Source: Streptomyces sp. NBC_01717 (GTDB lineage Bacteria; Actinomycetota; Actinomycetes; Streptomycetales; Streptomycetaceae). From it: DNA of 64,000 nucleotides. Under the pieces are notes generated by a model. The model saw nothing but the letters and a program-made list of their open reading frames with translations. It was not told the DNA's origin and searched no databases. A program made the translations under genes and the position numbers. Below, piece after piece: positions 41,001 through 43,470 of this stretch. Position 1 is the stretch's first letter. Each line of letters starts with the position of its first letter. The stretch lies in assembly GCF_036248255.1 (NCBI RefSeq), contig NZ_CP109179.1:682001-746000 (forward strand), given 5' to 3'.

Positions 41001-43454
41001 GCCCTCAGCGTCAGACCGGAATACGAAGAGCCTGTCGGACACCTTGCGCTCGGCGCTCCGGTAATCATCAAGAATTTCCTCTAGCCTGGTCCGGAACCTC
41101 TCGGCTTTATACTGCAATACATATACATAGGTATTGTCCTCTCTTGACAATGCGTGGAGTTCCGCGGCTTCCATCTGGAAGCCGGTCCAAAGCGGCTCCA
41201 GTCCGAGCGCCAGTTGGTCCGCTTTACGGGTGGCCGTGCTCGCTGCCATGGCCAGTGGGTCGATGGTGCCGTCGGGCAGATAGCGGCCGTCGCCGTCCGG
41301 GTTGTGCACGACGATGGGCCGGGGCCATCCGGTCGGCTGCTGTGTGAGTCCGAGGTCGATCGGCAGCCCTGAGGCGAACTTCGCCTCCGGCCGGTACAAA
41401 CGCGAGACCAGCTTGCCAAGACCCTCCTCGTCGAGGCGGAACGCGTGCTGGGGGAAGTCCCCGCCGATCCGCGCCACCTCGCGCAGCACGGACAAGGCGA
41501 TGCCCTCACGCACGTCCGCACCGTGGAAGACCTCCTCCTCGAAGGAGACCAGAACCCGCCGCCGGCCGGCCGGCGCATCCGGGTAGGTGTTCACCCACTG
41601 GATGTGGCTGCCATCCAGGAGCCTGGAGGAGCGCAGCGGTCGGTCACGGTCCGGCATCCGCAGCTCGCGCATGCCGTCCCGCTCCAGCGGGGCCCCCTGG
41701 TCGTGCAGGGACACCCAGCCGCCGAGCCGTTCCAGCTCCTCGATGCCGAAGACCAGCGTGGTGGGACCGAACCGGGTCTGCATCGGGGCGTCCCCGGACT
41801 CCACCCGGAAGAACGCGAAGTCCCCGTTACCCAACGGCTCCACGTCATCCTCGCTCATGCCCGAGGCGAGGAAGGCCTCTCCCTGCCGTTCCAGAGCCGA
41901 CAGGGAGACCAGCACACCGCTGTTGGCGATGGCATGGAAGGCAGGGGTCGCATGCTTGAGCCTCAGCGGAAGGCTCCGCAGCCGCTCATACAGGTCCTGC
42001 CACTTCCTGTCGCCCAGCAGGTCACCCACATCCGACCGCAGCGCCGCGACGTTGCCGCGCGACAACTCCCGCACGAACTCCGCCCTATCCGCACGCGACA
42101 TCTTCTCAAGATCCGGCACGACGGGGCCCCACTGCTCCCCTTCCGGGACGCTGGCATACGCCTTGCGCCCGCGGTAGGCCCGCACAAGTTCGGCGAACGC
42201 CCCCAACGTGCGCGGAGCCACAGGCCGCAAACCATCCCGCACCAGCTCGCGGGCATTACCGGCCGCCGCCGCGCGCTGCACCGCGTTCGTCAGGTTCCGG
42301 GCGGCCGCCACCGTCGGCACAAAACTGTTCCTCAGGTAGTACTGGCCGCCGAAACGGGCAGCGTCCACCATGAAACCGTTCAACGCCTGCGCCACCACAT
42401 CGGCGAAACGCCGCACCTCGCCCGCACGCTCGCGCGCCACCGCCTCGTCGAACTCCACGCCGCTCCACAGCCCCTCCAGGCCGCCCAACGACGCCTTCAG
42501 CTCCTGGAAGCGAGCTTGGACCTCCGCACCACTCCACAGGACCTGGCTGCCGTCCCCACCGCCGGCGGCACGAGCCGCCCGGTCCAGACGGGAAGCGAAG
42601 TCCCCAACCTCGCGAGCCCACCTGGACCCATCCAGCCCCGCCAGCTGATCCACCAACTCGTGCAGCTCCCGCTGCGACAGAACCCCGGTGTCAATCAGCA
42701 CCCTCGTCCTACGCCGTATGTGGGGATCCAGGGCCCGCCACTCCCGCCAGGGCAAGACGCCCCGCGCGGGAGCATCACTCAACGAGCCCAGCGACGTGAC
42801 CTCCTTGCCATCGACCAGAAGGTGGAGCGGGTTGAGTTCCTCGGCCTGGTTTGTTGGCGAGTTCCAGCCGTGGAGCGGGAATTGCATCGCGGTGTCGGGG
42901 GCGGTCCTGCCCGCCGCGTTCCGGAGGCCCCCGGACCCGTCCCCAGTCCCGGACGAGCCCTGAGGATGGAAGGTGCGCCAGGCGGTGGCGTTGCCGTCGG
43001 CGTCGTATTTCAGGTTGACGCGTGGGGCTTCGCCTTCGGGCTGGCTGAAGTTCACCTCGCCGACGGGTGCGTTGACCGTCCACCCAGAAACGTCCGCAAC
43101 GATCTGCGCATCGGCCTGGGTGCGGTCCGGGGTCGGGGACTCCGCGCCCGCGGTGCAGGACAGCAAAGTGATCTGCTTGAAGCCGGACAGCTCCTTCTTA
43201 CGCGCGCGCAGTTCCCGGCCGACCTCCTCCGCACTCCAGACCCGGCTGCGCCCGTCCGGCCCCACGACATGGAACCCCTGCTCGTTATGGTGAAGCGCCA
43301 GGAAGAACGACTCCCCGAACCCTTGCGGAAGGTCCCGCCACTCACCGACCTTCCCCTTGACCGCGTCCTTCCGCCACTGCACATAACGCCTCTGCCCACC
43401 AAGCTTGCCGTACACGTCCTTACGCGCCGCGCCTTCCTTGGCGTCGAAGGACAT
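18816..43454 (-). CDS. giant T7SS polytoxin, repeat and toxin portion (C-terminal 8.2 kresidues)
   Basis: This is an uninterrupted frame of exceptional length. It is open up to 43793, but codons above 43470 are out of frame with the protein's own homologous repeats, so genuine sequence starts at RRIGVMSFDAKEG; the first ATG there is 43454. It continues the WXG100-like protein encoded immediately upstream after a 1-base frameshift. Order along the protein: Cys domain 1, module 1, Cys domain 2, modules 2 and 3, Cys domain 3, module 4, a unique ~330-aa domain, a large C-terminal part with a divergent Cys domain and an OTU-like segment, and a TcdA/TcdB-type glycosyltransferase. Such proteins are annotated in databases as lonely Cys domain-containing proteins. 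With no start-proximal secretion domain, this fragment is probably not exported unless the frame is restored. Confidence 0.85.
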   Translation of the reverse strand: MSFDAKEGAARKDVYGKLGGQRRYVQWRKDAVKGKVGEWRDLPQGFGESFFLALHHNEQGFHVVGPDGRSRVWSAEEVGRELRARKKELSGFKQITLLSCTAGAESPTPDRTQADAQIVADVSGWTVNAPVGEVNFSQPEGEAPRVNLKYDADGNATAWRTFHPQGSSGTGDGSGGLRNAAGRTAPDTAMQFPLHGWNSPTNQAEELNPLHLLVDGKEVTSLGSLSDAPARGVLPWREWRALDPHIRRRTRVLIDTGVLSQRELHELVDQLAGLDGSRWAREVGDFASRLDRAARAAGGGDGSQVLWSGAEVQARFQELKASLGGLEGLWSGVEFDEAVARERAGEVRRFADVVAQALNGFMVDAARFGGQYYLRNSFVPTVAAARNLTNAVQRAAAAGNARELVRDGLRPVAPRTLGAFAELVRAYRGRKAYASVPEGEQWGPVVPDLEKMSRADRAEFVRELSRGNVAALRSDVGDLLGDRKWQDLYERLRSLPLRLKHATPAFHAIANSGVLVSLSALERQGEAFLASGMSEDDVEPLGNGDFAFFRVESGDAPMQTRFGPTTLVFGIEELERLGGWVSLHDQGAPLERDGMRELRMPDRDRPLRSSRLLDGSHIQWVNTYPDAPAGRRRVLVSFEEEVFHGADVREGIALSVLREVARIGGDFPQHAFRLDEEGLGKLVSRLYRPEAKFASGLPIDLGLTQQPTGWPRPIVVHNPDGDGRYLPDGTIDPLAMAASTATRKADQLALGLEPLWTGFQMEAAELHALSREDNTYVYVLQYKAERFRTRLEEILDDYRSAERKVSDRLFVFRSDAEGGRREVAERLLKERADKRAQVTARAKEMFEEVERIIADRSGFGSGERLSPFDAAYDDPAWNSQSLQYEDMVGRALAASPAVIEEAWRAVSALHALLASHYGAEAASRVFLDAEPRNAAEVAQAFDQLLDESGEATLTDLMDAFRRAAYANTEERPNTLADLWESKPELRPAGLPARPPADLPYSADQRQSLTLRGFPLSAGPATSEQWLLAAYHQVSGASIPGPFARAVMSHSLETGTASMIEVLQAMQAVHPTNKRAEILSGDALGMYQWADETVAAVLPEPAPEGLREALTLPHLGFYRLMSQAVSREAWSVGPDDLQQVFASPDNQWPGALTSQTLSVGIAVERWKADHRQQGSVHLQQAHIAALQLHATTEQPADAFKKFTSRFDDATRKLLATWLDVWKDLAAARVKARARGSYSGDAELLPRLLVQNPQFRKTAEELDQVVTRNTADWPGHSVRAVTRRLDQIAETALSFLPVHAYMVKEALTALPPVGKEVFLPTWMEGTVDDVLWPGREIHFEVVQRATMDLEKALQPLPKLNIDRPQFRAVFRVLASTGRDVTPFSDRPDTNRVLFPPGMKFTVVDKRFVQGPAGPACLVIASEATRLPSPTPRPPTEAATQDTPDQTPLAEAQFPKEGWNSTPGQSDVMDDELTSSDPVMPTLYLYSHQGGIQEYSSADGMPVEAMDWREWRNLTVELQSKTPFRVDGEAYSQLDLAAVVDHFARISADWAERVARFASEVDRAARAAGDWTGRRIQWTGDEVRERGAGRDGVPGGRFGQSRAAAASAGRSFSGVFASAGDRMPSMGGRAGSRWQAPEVVAREITDSSGRRIGVMSFDAKEGAARKDVYGKLGGQRRYVQWRKDAVKGKVGEWRDLPRGFGESFFLALHHNEQGFHVVGPDGRSRVWSAEEVGRELRARKKELSGFKQITLLSCTAGAESTTTDRTQADAQIVADVSGWTVNAPVGEVAFTEWGQDARVNLKYDADGNATAWRTFHPQGSSGTGDGSGGLRNAAGRTAPDTTTKYPPNGWNSPTNQAEELNPLHLLVVGQWVMSLGSLSDAPAQGVLPWREWRALAPHIRRRTGVLIDTGVLSQRELHELVDQLAGLDESRWAREVGDFASRLDRAARAAGGGDGSQVLWSGAEVQARFQKLQVSLGGLERLLSDGEFDEVVARERAGEVRRSADVVAQALNGFMVDAARFGGQYHLRDSFVPTVAAARNLTNAVQRAAAAGSARELVRDGLRPVAPSTLGALAELVRAYRGRKAYASVPEGKQWDRVVPDLEKMSRADRAEFVQELSRGNVAALRSDVADLLGDRQWRDLYERLRNLPLRLKHATPAFHAIANSGVLVSQSALERQGDTFLASGWSEDDVEPLGNGDFAFFRVESGDAPVQTRYGPTTLVFGIEELERLGGWVSLHDQADPLVRASMRELRMPDRERPLRSSRVLDGIDFPGERIQWVNTYPDAPAGQRRVLVSFEEEVFHGADVREGIALSVLREVARIGGDFPRHAFGLDEEGLGKLVSRLYRPEAKFASGLPIDRGLTQQPTGWPRPIVVHNPDGDGRYLPNGTIDPLGMAVSKAAKDADERAVHLEFLKTRFEMEVAELHASSRADKDDVLRDKANTFWFRIVKNLPLYESAEKEVFDRLVEFRSDAEGGRREVAERLLKERADKKAQVTARFKKVLEEVKRKIADRSGFGSGERLSPFDAVYDDPAWNSQSVLYEGAVGRALAASPAVIEEARRAVSALHALLASHYGVEAASRVFLDAEPRNAAEAAQAFDQLLDESGQATLTDLMDAFRRAAYANTDEQPNTLADLWESKPELRPASLTARPPADLPYSADHRQSLSKRGFPLSAGPATSEQWLLAAYDQLSVAGNPSPFPLAVMSHSLETGTASMIEVLQAIQAAYSGWHIGEIISGDALGMYQKFEVVVAAVLPEPAPEGLREALALPHLGFYRLMSQAVSREAWSVGPDDLQQVFASPDNQWPGALTSQTLSVAAAVERWKADHRQQGSVHLQQAHIAALQLHATTEQPADAFKKFTSRFDDATRKLLATWLDVWKDLAAARVNARTLSPYSGDAELLPRLLVQNPQFRKTAEELDQVVTRNTADWPGHSVRAVTRRLDKIAETTLRFLPVHAYMVKEALTALPPVGKEVFLPTWMKGNTARTWMPAVAALPPGREKRFEVAQRATTDLETALQLLPEPNNDGPQHLVVLRVRNSTGRDVTPFSDRPGTKLVLFPPGMKFTVVGNSIVEGPAGSDYVEVTVDEATPLPSPTPQPPTDAATQNTPDPTPLTEAQFPEEGWNSSPGQAEELNPLHLLADDQEVMSLDSLSDAPAQGVLPWRDGSQVLWTGEEVQARFQELKASLGGLEGLWSGVEFDEAVARERAGEVRRFADVVAQALNGFMVDAARFGGQYHLRNSFVPTVAAARNLADAVQRAVAAGNARELVRDGLRPVAPSTLGALAEHVRAYRGRKAYASVPTGEQWDRVVPDLEKMSRADRAEFVRELSRGNVAALRSDVGDLLGDRQWRDLYERLRNLPLRLKHATPAFHAIANSGVLLSLSALERQGDAFLASGWSEDDTARLGNGDFAFFRVESGDAPMQTRFGPTTLVFGIEELERLGGWVSLHDQADPLVRASMRELRMPGRWRPLRSSRVLDGIDFQGERIKWVNTYPDAPAGRRSVLVSFEEEVFYGADVREGIALSVLREVARIGGDFPRHAFGLDEEGLGKLVSRLYRPEAKFASGLPIDLGLTQQPTGWPRPIVVHNPDGDGRYLPDGTIDPLGMAVSTAAKDADGWAIQQEEEWADFQTEVAELQMSSRVDSTQVLEEMAEEFRTLLERKLHGYESAEKEVFDRLVEFRSDAEGGRREVAEQLLKERAYKRAQVTARTKEILEEAERIIADRSGFGSGERLSPFDAVYDDPAWTWQSLLYEGAVGGALAASPAVFEGARRAVSDLHVLLASHYGAEAASRVFLDAEPRNAAEVVQAFDHLLDESGEATLTDLMDAFRRAAYANTEEQPNTLADLWESKPELRPAGLPARPPADLSYSADERQSLSLRGFPLSAGPATSEQWLLAAYDQLSVAGNPSPFPLAVMSHSLETGTASMIEVLQAIQAAYSGWDIGEIISGDALGMYQAFEVVVAAVLPEPAPEGLREALALPHLGFYRLMSQAVSREAWSVGPDDLQQVFASPDNQWPGALTSQARSVGIAVERWKADHRQQGSVHLQQAHIAALQLHAMTEQPEDAFKKFTSRFDVATRKLLATWLDVWKDLAAARVEARALGSYSGDAELLPRLLVQSPQFRKTAEELDQVVTRNTADWPGHSVRAVTRRLDKIAETALRFLPVHAYTVKEALTALPPVGSEVFLPTWMEGTADDLLLGGRIRVGMVQRATTVLKEALQPLPKPNSDGPQYLVVLRVHNSTGRDVTPFSDRPDTNRVLFPPDTKFTVVDKRFVKGKAGPTYLRVTVDEATPLPSPTPQPPTGTATQNTPDQTPLTEAQFPKEGWNSAPGQSDVMDNEPTGSTPVVPTLYLYSHQNGIQEYSSADGMPVEAMDWREWREISEELQHDTPFRDGGQTLSQRAESRWQAPDAVAQEITDSSDRRIGVMSFNAQDAGKRKDAYGKLAEQKSYLQWRLDDQNTPGSEWRDLPHKFGESFFLALHHNEQGFHVVGPDGRSRVWSAEEVGRELRARKKELSGFKQITLFSCTAGAESTTPDRAQSDAQIVADVSGWTVNAPVGEVNFSQPEGEAPRVNLKYDADGNATAWRTFHPGASSAAEDGNMTSAATPDTTTQFPPDGWNSPASQAKKLKPLYLLFDGEAVTSLSSLRDARARGAMPWREWRALDFDERLRTSALIDTRVLSQRELHELVDRFAGLDESRWAREVRDFASRLDRAVRAAGGGDGSQVLWSGAEVQARFQELKASLDGLERLLSDGDSYNALTAIDRLVHRWNRMLHRKGGDSGAAVHRVLERAGEVRRFADVVAQALNGFMVDAARFGGQYYLRNSFVPTVAAARNLADAVQRAAASGGVSDLTLDGLRPVAPSTLEVLAEHVRAYRGRKAYASLPDGVLWRLVMPDLEKMTRADRAEFVRELSRGNVAALRSDVGDLLGDRQWQDLYERLRSLPLRLKHATPAFHAIANSGVLVSLSALERQGEAFLASGMSTMDTALLGNGDFAFFRVESGDAPMQTRYGPTTLVFGIEELERLGGWVSLHDQGAPLERASMRELRMPDRDLPLRSSRLVVGLHTQWVNTYPDAPAGRRRVLVSFEEEVFHGADVREGIALSVLREVARIGGDFPRHAFGLDEEGLGKLVSRLYRPEAKFASGLPIDRGLTQQPTGWPRPIGVHNPDGDGRYLPDGTIDPLAMVATKATRKADQLALGLEPLWTRFQKEVTELQASSRTDKDDVLREKVKYFRVILELTMSYWERADDKVFDRLVEFLSDAAGSRRKVAERLLKERADKRAQVTARTKEIREEAERIIADPWRSASQELVSPFDAAYDDPAWNSQSLQYEDMVGRALAASPAVIEEARRAVSDLHALLASHYGVETASRVFLDAEPRNAAEVAQAFDHLLDESGEATLTDLMDAFRRAAYANTDEQPNTLADLWESKPELRPASLTARPPADSPYSADQRQSLTLRGFPLSAGPADSEKWLLAAYDQVSVAGIPGPFFLAVMGHSLETGTASMIEVFHAMQAVHPLEDFAEILSGDALGMYQWADETVASVLPEPAPEELRAGLTLPHLRFYRLMSQATRREAQAPAPDDLQQVFASPDNQWPGALTSQTLSVAAAVERWKADHRQQGSVHLQQAHIAALQLHATTEQPEDAFKKFTSHFNVATGHLLTNWLDVWTNLAAARVNARALGPYSGDAELLPRLLVQNPQFRKTAEDLDQVVTRNTADWPGHSVRAVTRRLDQIAEATLRFLPVHGYTVKEALEVLPGIDKDVFLPRWMEGTVDASTLWPGSDASFDAVHKATTDPREALELLPEPDINEPQHLAVLRVRDSTGRDVTPFSDRPDKKLVLFPPGMKFTVVDRRVVEGPAGSAYLDVTVNEATPLPSPTRRPPTGTTDQDTPDHTPVTAAQSPTGGWNSTPGQSDVADDEPTGSTPVVPTIQEYSSADGMPVEAMDWREWRELSEELQPDTPFRVDGWNGNTPLGARGTTPDTTAVFPSDGWNSGSSAAIASSPGSGSSGQERFEGVSHMSDAVEQVLTAGVDPRLHYPGKIDGEVPRLVAKAEGGIDRYLAEYDTWQANHKSSKWGILNGGPNNSIEYLNKLVGPPQGRGRGELVAALESSIRADLTATASKTMANYRAAALGAKRKLVLGRIRDTSRWAAYQQGKRQVGDQLSEDARIGRLLNITNWSVTANYAFVDGGIAERAVFKIVTSLGPRIEGMLIGGQLNAGNFWQEIENLGNGALWDSNKSPDEGGPPALLGHEILQLIESGYQFFGRESTFAKGHARLVAIHPDRPAPAPGDKTQPLTLPSLSGKPGAGSRQELADRLRAEHFPTQGWNSTPTHSGEVGDPAPVDGTSSTNQADELNPLYLDTSDVMDDEEDDLQTALETLAGLLPDNPDLAPLTLADLDRFAVQRLHLRHVTDPADRRRRAVQAVNAARREGRAHSLAALEAHHLQTEGALSDRWLVTTPQGQNQGRDWNDESPENLNLGTVGLLKATDDDFELDEGSLTNAPWPDNTFLYTTVKDEDESELQSRRFRIQTLKGIRPVTEDVLAELIANDPARPFGAPILLLTPHRIDLALDLARTVANTTGKNVWTSTGHAGTWNDEETGTTYPVRIDEDPGEQPMGQWVVSPPGLLPPPGTEPSSSGQWLYTRKGNKRYWVPDRDLITHALIDPETHQSIGRSTISEADQATAEAADYHSRLRSAQSVYHVDPAHPKLVPVGTTPTPWADADPALQMYVFDGHGDGHGRFWWRARINGEVRKLWGTPRSAGGYLKRRPSLNRLRQTAQGHPVPILVSTCYAATVPQGAVDPLTTAESAQILATETSAPLYAPTHGVGQDANSHDLGIEADSRGGFGEWKEFRPDPEGDAMEQLARDMGLTAGPGPLPQHIVGQAARLVRALRQVFGPTAEHDPHLVAGIGALERLRQADPAFIGTGPFTLAFFQHAAQQLHQTTDQPTPTADTDADAHRALLTHARQWAQDTSRPFQLTAHLPLPAVQAPHDAWTRDSEYATRAILDNVDFAKPVNGPVIGPVTDGDQRALAFWSLVRAQVAINAYGGPTDNLTRNILHLDITQPVTQEHKDTVLVLIAHAIAAGRTGTGPAAWAAHHLHTTTQLLSPDTLTQSTQTGIRGRNFTSRPIKKLDLDMELAEHYFLVAEVGPRHVEAVEPNGARHPVPFDQIAELLTADPQLPDLDVPIMLQVSGDLAGREALAHAIADQTGRRVLHHTSRDGLPVSDPDADGISQVHLTASPDTWREVCPHRPHFLPPPPLPESADSPHSEAKTTAPALRLASPDKQYPNRDEESTEPYSATASPRRGVYRRTGPNSAELDGAALTLAPSEPPQTDQGFTGSLLLALRHVAPAALEILAAADAGTAEAFSAWLSLRVTDADVPGHALPPLDGGALVPLDLLRGAGVPHSPGQLVQGALGGGRLALADVALSLVHRFRLLLLDPTYADGEEETVRELTARVLSAVAARELGVRIALVNSNEEVEFIGGDHDGDDETGEAVGDRPTGDGQITGAARREEPELPLAVVIHEGEDHYVAPQPRAPRPGTGGTGLSEQVDEVDAPSAQGFEPTSSEGARPESALSQDLALLHTEVAREMRALDPGHGPVDAGTVERLHDELPSHLRTGTLRQRGEAIAQVLLTGRPAGLRGGAPQTPESVFALTSASAFSEASRLVSEADSPPAIDHPGAARSNASHLPSPHVTAGGGSRVAGGQVAPYARADELLADLHASVITPTRVRRPGEDTYLLGPDLFGTRRPTPPPGFLAGHDFTSLTGGQAITFLRRLDVALEAPTHAEMAPARLPEDERVWATERSSPELRAWAGSDDLPPLPATAETPALLHSIWLGGPLKGAGKTEMFRAGLEWTANTYKDLQLVLWTDMPRAAFDRAKAFQQAWDSPGLADVGDMLRWATQRNIVVVNVDEVFNAESPMLLHEFYRAESAKQAGPGYAAASDILRLEVTRRFGGIYLDGDNAFVDPSSLTEVLYSREGYAIDHDKNTRTIGNSTLAMTMNHPFAAVYLDEIKKRYSKSQRDLMPPDILSADSGYLATPEGMVRRNSVMERTGPAVLNSVALRLGIDPADFPSLPGVIAGNTLTWLDKPAPAPQDAPVPGRPETLRTAQLFIQSLVRDLYNRDGDLHLTSADWALYGHPQRDLLWEATLAFIAERPELAARATTVTLRRVDRDGEHNVRLPAAAAALLDFDTPATEGERPTMWLGEYQTPVRLRPPL
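20880..21520 (-). other. degenerate OTU-like segment in the giant protein
   Basis: The segment runs from TDQGFTGSLLLALRHVAP through ELGVRIALVNSNEEVEFIGG to LPLAVVIHEGEDHYVAPQP. The pattern (N-terminal DGxC-FF-LLLAL, a central LGVRI strand, a C-terminal xxxDHY) recalls OTU-like cysteine proteases or deamidases in polymorphic toxins. The nucleophile Cys is absent (GFTGS). Low confidence, by pattern only. Confidence 0.3.
22930..23420 (-). other. fourth, divergent Cys domain in the C-terminal part
   Basis: The segment has YHVDPAHPKLVPVG, then LQMYVFDGHGDGHGRFWW, then VPILVSTCYAATVPQG (Cys codon 23118-23120) and APTHGVG. A hydrophobic strand ending in His-Gly and a later strand ending in xxCxA is the arrangement of clan CD (caspase/CHAT-like) peptidases. 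It is unlike the other three Cys domains at sequence level but has the same His/Cys order. Confidence 0.4.
24515..25500 (-). other. unique ~330-aa domain between module 4 and the C-terminal part
   Basis: It begins near SHMSDAVEQVLTAGVDPRL and ends before FPTQGWNS. It contains ASKTMANYRAAALGAKRKL, NITNWSVTANYAFVDGGIAE and LNAGNFWQEIENLGNGALWD. It is not repeated elsewhere in the protein, and I do not recognise it. It is bounded on both sides by GWNS junction peptides, so it is a separate cassette. Confidence 0.4.
25779..29636 (-). repeat. repeat module 4 (~1,286 aa)
   Basis: This is the fourth copy of the long module. It starts after GWNSPASQ and ends with STGRDVTPFSDRPDKKLVLF. It differs from the others by an insertion between the ELKAS helix and the ERAGEVRR helix (about 29110-29215, with AIDRLVHRWNRMLHRKGGD). 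Copies share long blocks of near-identical DNA, for example VFHGADVREGIALSVLREVA and RPNTLADLW-like blocks. Confidence 0.85.
29690..30250 (-). repeat. lonely Cys domain, copy 3
   Basis: This copy is the most diverged (RRIGVMSFNAQDAGKRKDAY), but keeps ESFFLALHHNEQGFHVVGP and FKQITLFSCTAGAES (Cys codon 29907-29909). Confidence 0.75.
30513..34109 (-). repeat. repeat module 3 (~1,199 aa), N-terminally shortened
   Basis: It follows module 2 directly, with no Cys domain between them. After GWNSSPGQAEELNPLHLL it jumps from VLPWR to DGSQVLW, lacking about 60 residues (EWRAL...RAAGGG) that modules 1, 2 and 4 have. It ends with STGRDVTPFSDRPDTNRVLF. The clean in-frame loss points to recombination between repeats. 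Confidence 0.85.
34110..37919 (-). repeat. repeat module 2 (~1,270 aa)
   Basis: It starts after GWNSPTNQAEELNPLHLL and includes the complete EWRALAPHIRRRTGVLID segment. It ends with STGRDVTPFSDRPGTKLVLF. Its N-terminal third is almost identical in DNA to module 1. Confidence 0.87.
38000..38525 (-). repeat. lonely Cys domain, copy 2
   Basis: This is nearly identical to copy 1 (RRIGVMSFDAKEGAARKDVY, SFFLALHHNEQGFHVV, QITLLSCTAGAES; Cys codon 38202-38204). The frame is intact through REITDSSGRRIGV, which gives the reference for the extra base in copy 1. Confidence 0.85.
39093..42869 (-). repeat. repeat module 1 (~1,259 aa)
   Basis: This is the first copy, from GWNSPTNQAEELNPLHLL to STGRDVTPFSDRPDTNRVLF and a Pro/Thr-rich linker. 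Shared blocks with the other copies include SFVPTVAAARNL, RAYRGRKAYAS, FRVESGDAP, FASGLPIDLGLTQQPTGW and LLPRLLVQNPQFRKTAE. Confidence 0.87.
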
Positions 43455-43470
43455 CACCCCGATACGCCGA
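42990..43470 (-). repeat. lonely Cys domain, copy 1
   Basis: The domain has ESFFLALHHNEQGFHVVGP (His codons about 43287-43292) and GFKQITLLSCTAGAESP (Cys codon 43155-43157). A hydrophobic strand with His and a later strand with the only conserved Cys suggest a clan CD peptidase-like fold. This copy begins right at the frameshift. Confidence 0.8.

Noticed and set aside
25779..42869. Direct repeats in this region as a CRISPR array
   Set aside because: Repeat units are kilobases long and encode protein modules; no short regularly spaced repeats or cas genes are present.
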